Source of the DNA: Labilibaculum manganireducens
GTDB taxonomy: Bacteria; Bacteroidota; Bacteroidia; Bacteroidales; Marinifilaceae
Assembly (NCBI RefSeq): GCF_002843385.1
Contig: NZ_MVDE01000003.1
Span: 1-64,000, forward strand
Direction of reading: 5' to 3'
DNA: 64,000 nt
The number at the start of each line of letters is the position of its first letter. Within the stretch, counting starts at the first letter, position 1. The position numbers were made by a program, and so were the translations under genes. The notes under the pieces were generated by a model, which made no database searches, was not told where the DNA came from, and worked only from the letters and a program-made list of their open reading frames with translations. Positions 63,936 through 64,000 of this stretch are shown here, piece by piece.

Positions 63936-64000
63936 TCCACACCTCAACCTTGGCTGAAGAATACCACACAGGCATTCTGTTTTTGGGCAACTGTTAACTG

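Noticed and set aside
1-64000. CRISPR array, tRNA or rRNA genes
   Set aside because: No regularly spaced repeats were seen, no cloverleaf with a GTTCGA-type T arm was recognised between genes and no rRNA sequence is present.

Overview
The window is chromosomal DNA from a member of the Bacteroidota, most likely a Bacteroidia/Marinilabiliales-type marine or sediment bacterium (genus-level placement is a guess). The evidence is the family content: PorP/SprF and a CHU_C (type B, type IX secretion) C-terminal domain, a DoxX-type BT_3928-like protein, a DUF1599 protein, DUF4159, a RprXY-like two-component pair, and promoters of the TTTG / TAnnTTTG class. The base composition is AT-rich and gene starts mostly lack Shine-Dalgarno sequences. 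No insertion sequence, prophage, CRISPR array, rRNA or tRNA gene was seen.

Layout. 1-8.5 kb (minus strand): curli secretion genes csgG, csgF and csgE (no csgA/csgB nearby), a PorP/SprF protein and a 1587-residue cell-surface protein with eleven tandem repeats and a type IX sorting domain. 8.7-13.7 kb: a signalling cluster of a small HTH protein, a receiver-like protein without its phospho-acceptor Asp, a sigma-54 activator and a receiver-PAS-kinase protein with Asn in place of the catalytic His. 13.9-24.7 kb: folP-cdaA-TIGR01777 (minus), then DUF1599-DoxX-tpiA, prmA and a 1490-residue exported protein (plus). 24.8-32 kb: YwbE, ppk1, sixA, a lipoprotein, topB and a single-domain receiver. 32-43 kb: a phosphoesterase/outer-membrane-barrel fusion, an SdiA-regulated-type lipoprotein, an HD-PycTM membrane fusion, rsmE, DUF4159, a phosphofructokinase predicted to use pyrophosphate, a YgjV/GNAT-like membrane protein, a nested inverted-repeat element and an SPFH/ribbon-helix-helix operon. 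43-53 kb: an ECF sigma factor, uvrA, small exported proteins, a dihydroorotate dehydrogenase-like protein, YggS and a RprXY-like pair. 53-64 kb: a Cys/Lys-rich exported protein, a TPR protein, a Kef-type antiporter, an HExxH lipoprotein, a pterin dehydratase, pheA, two thioredoxin-fold proteins, an MDR oxidoreductase, a nitroreductase and a membrane phosphoesterase.

The best-supported previously unannotated element is the 430-base region upstream of pheA (minus strand, 58821-59283). It holds two tandem candidate attenuators, each with a tiny open reading frame containing a run of Phe codons followed by a Rho-independent terminator. In the proximal one, a 9-bp segment inside the leader ORF can pair with the 5' arm of the terminator, which is the arrangement expected for translation-coupled control by phenylalanine. 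Other points worth following are the HD-PycTM fusion without a neighbouring cyclase, the His-to-Asn kinase beside a pseudo-receiver, the palindrome over the promoter of the SPFH/RHH operon, and a metallothionein-like exported protein divergent from a two-component system.
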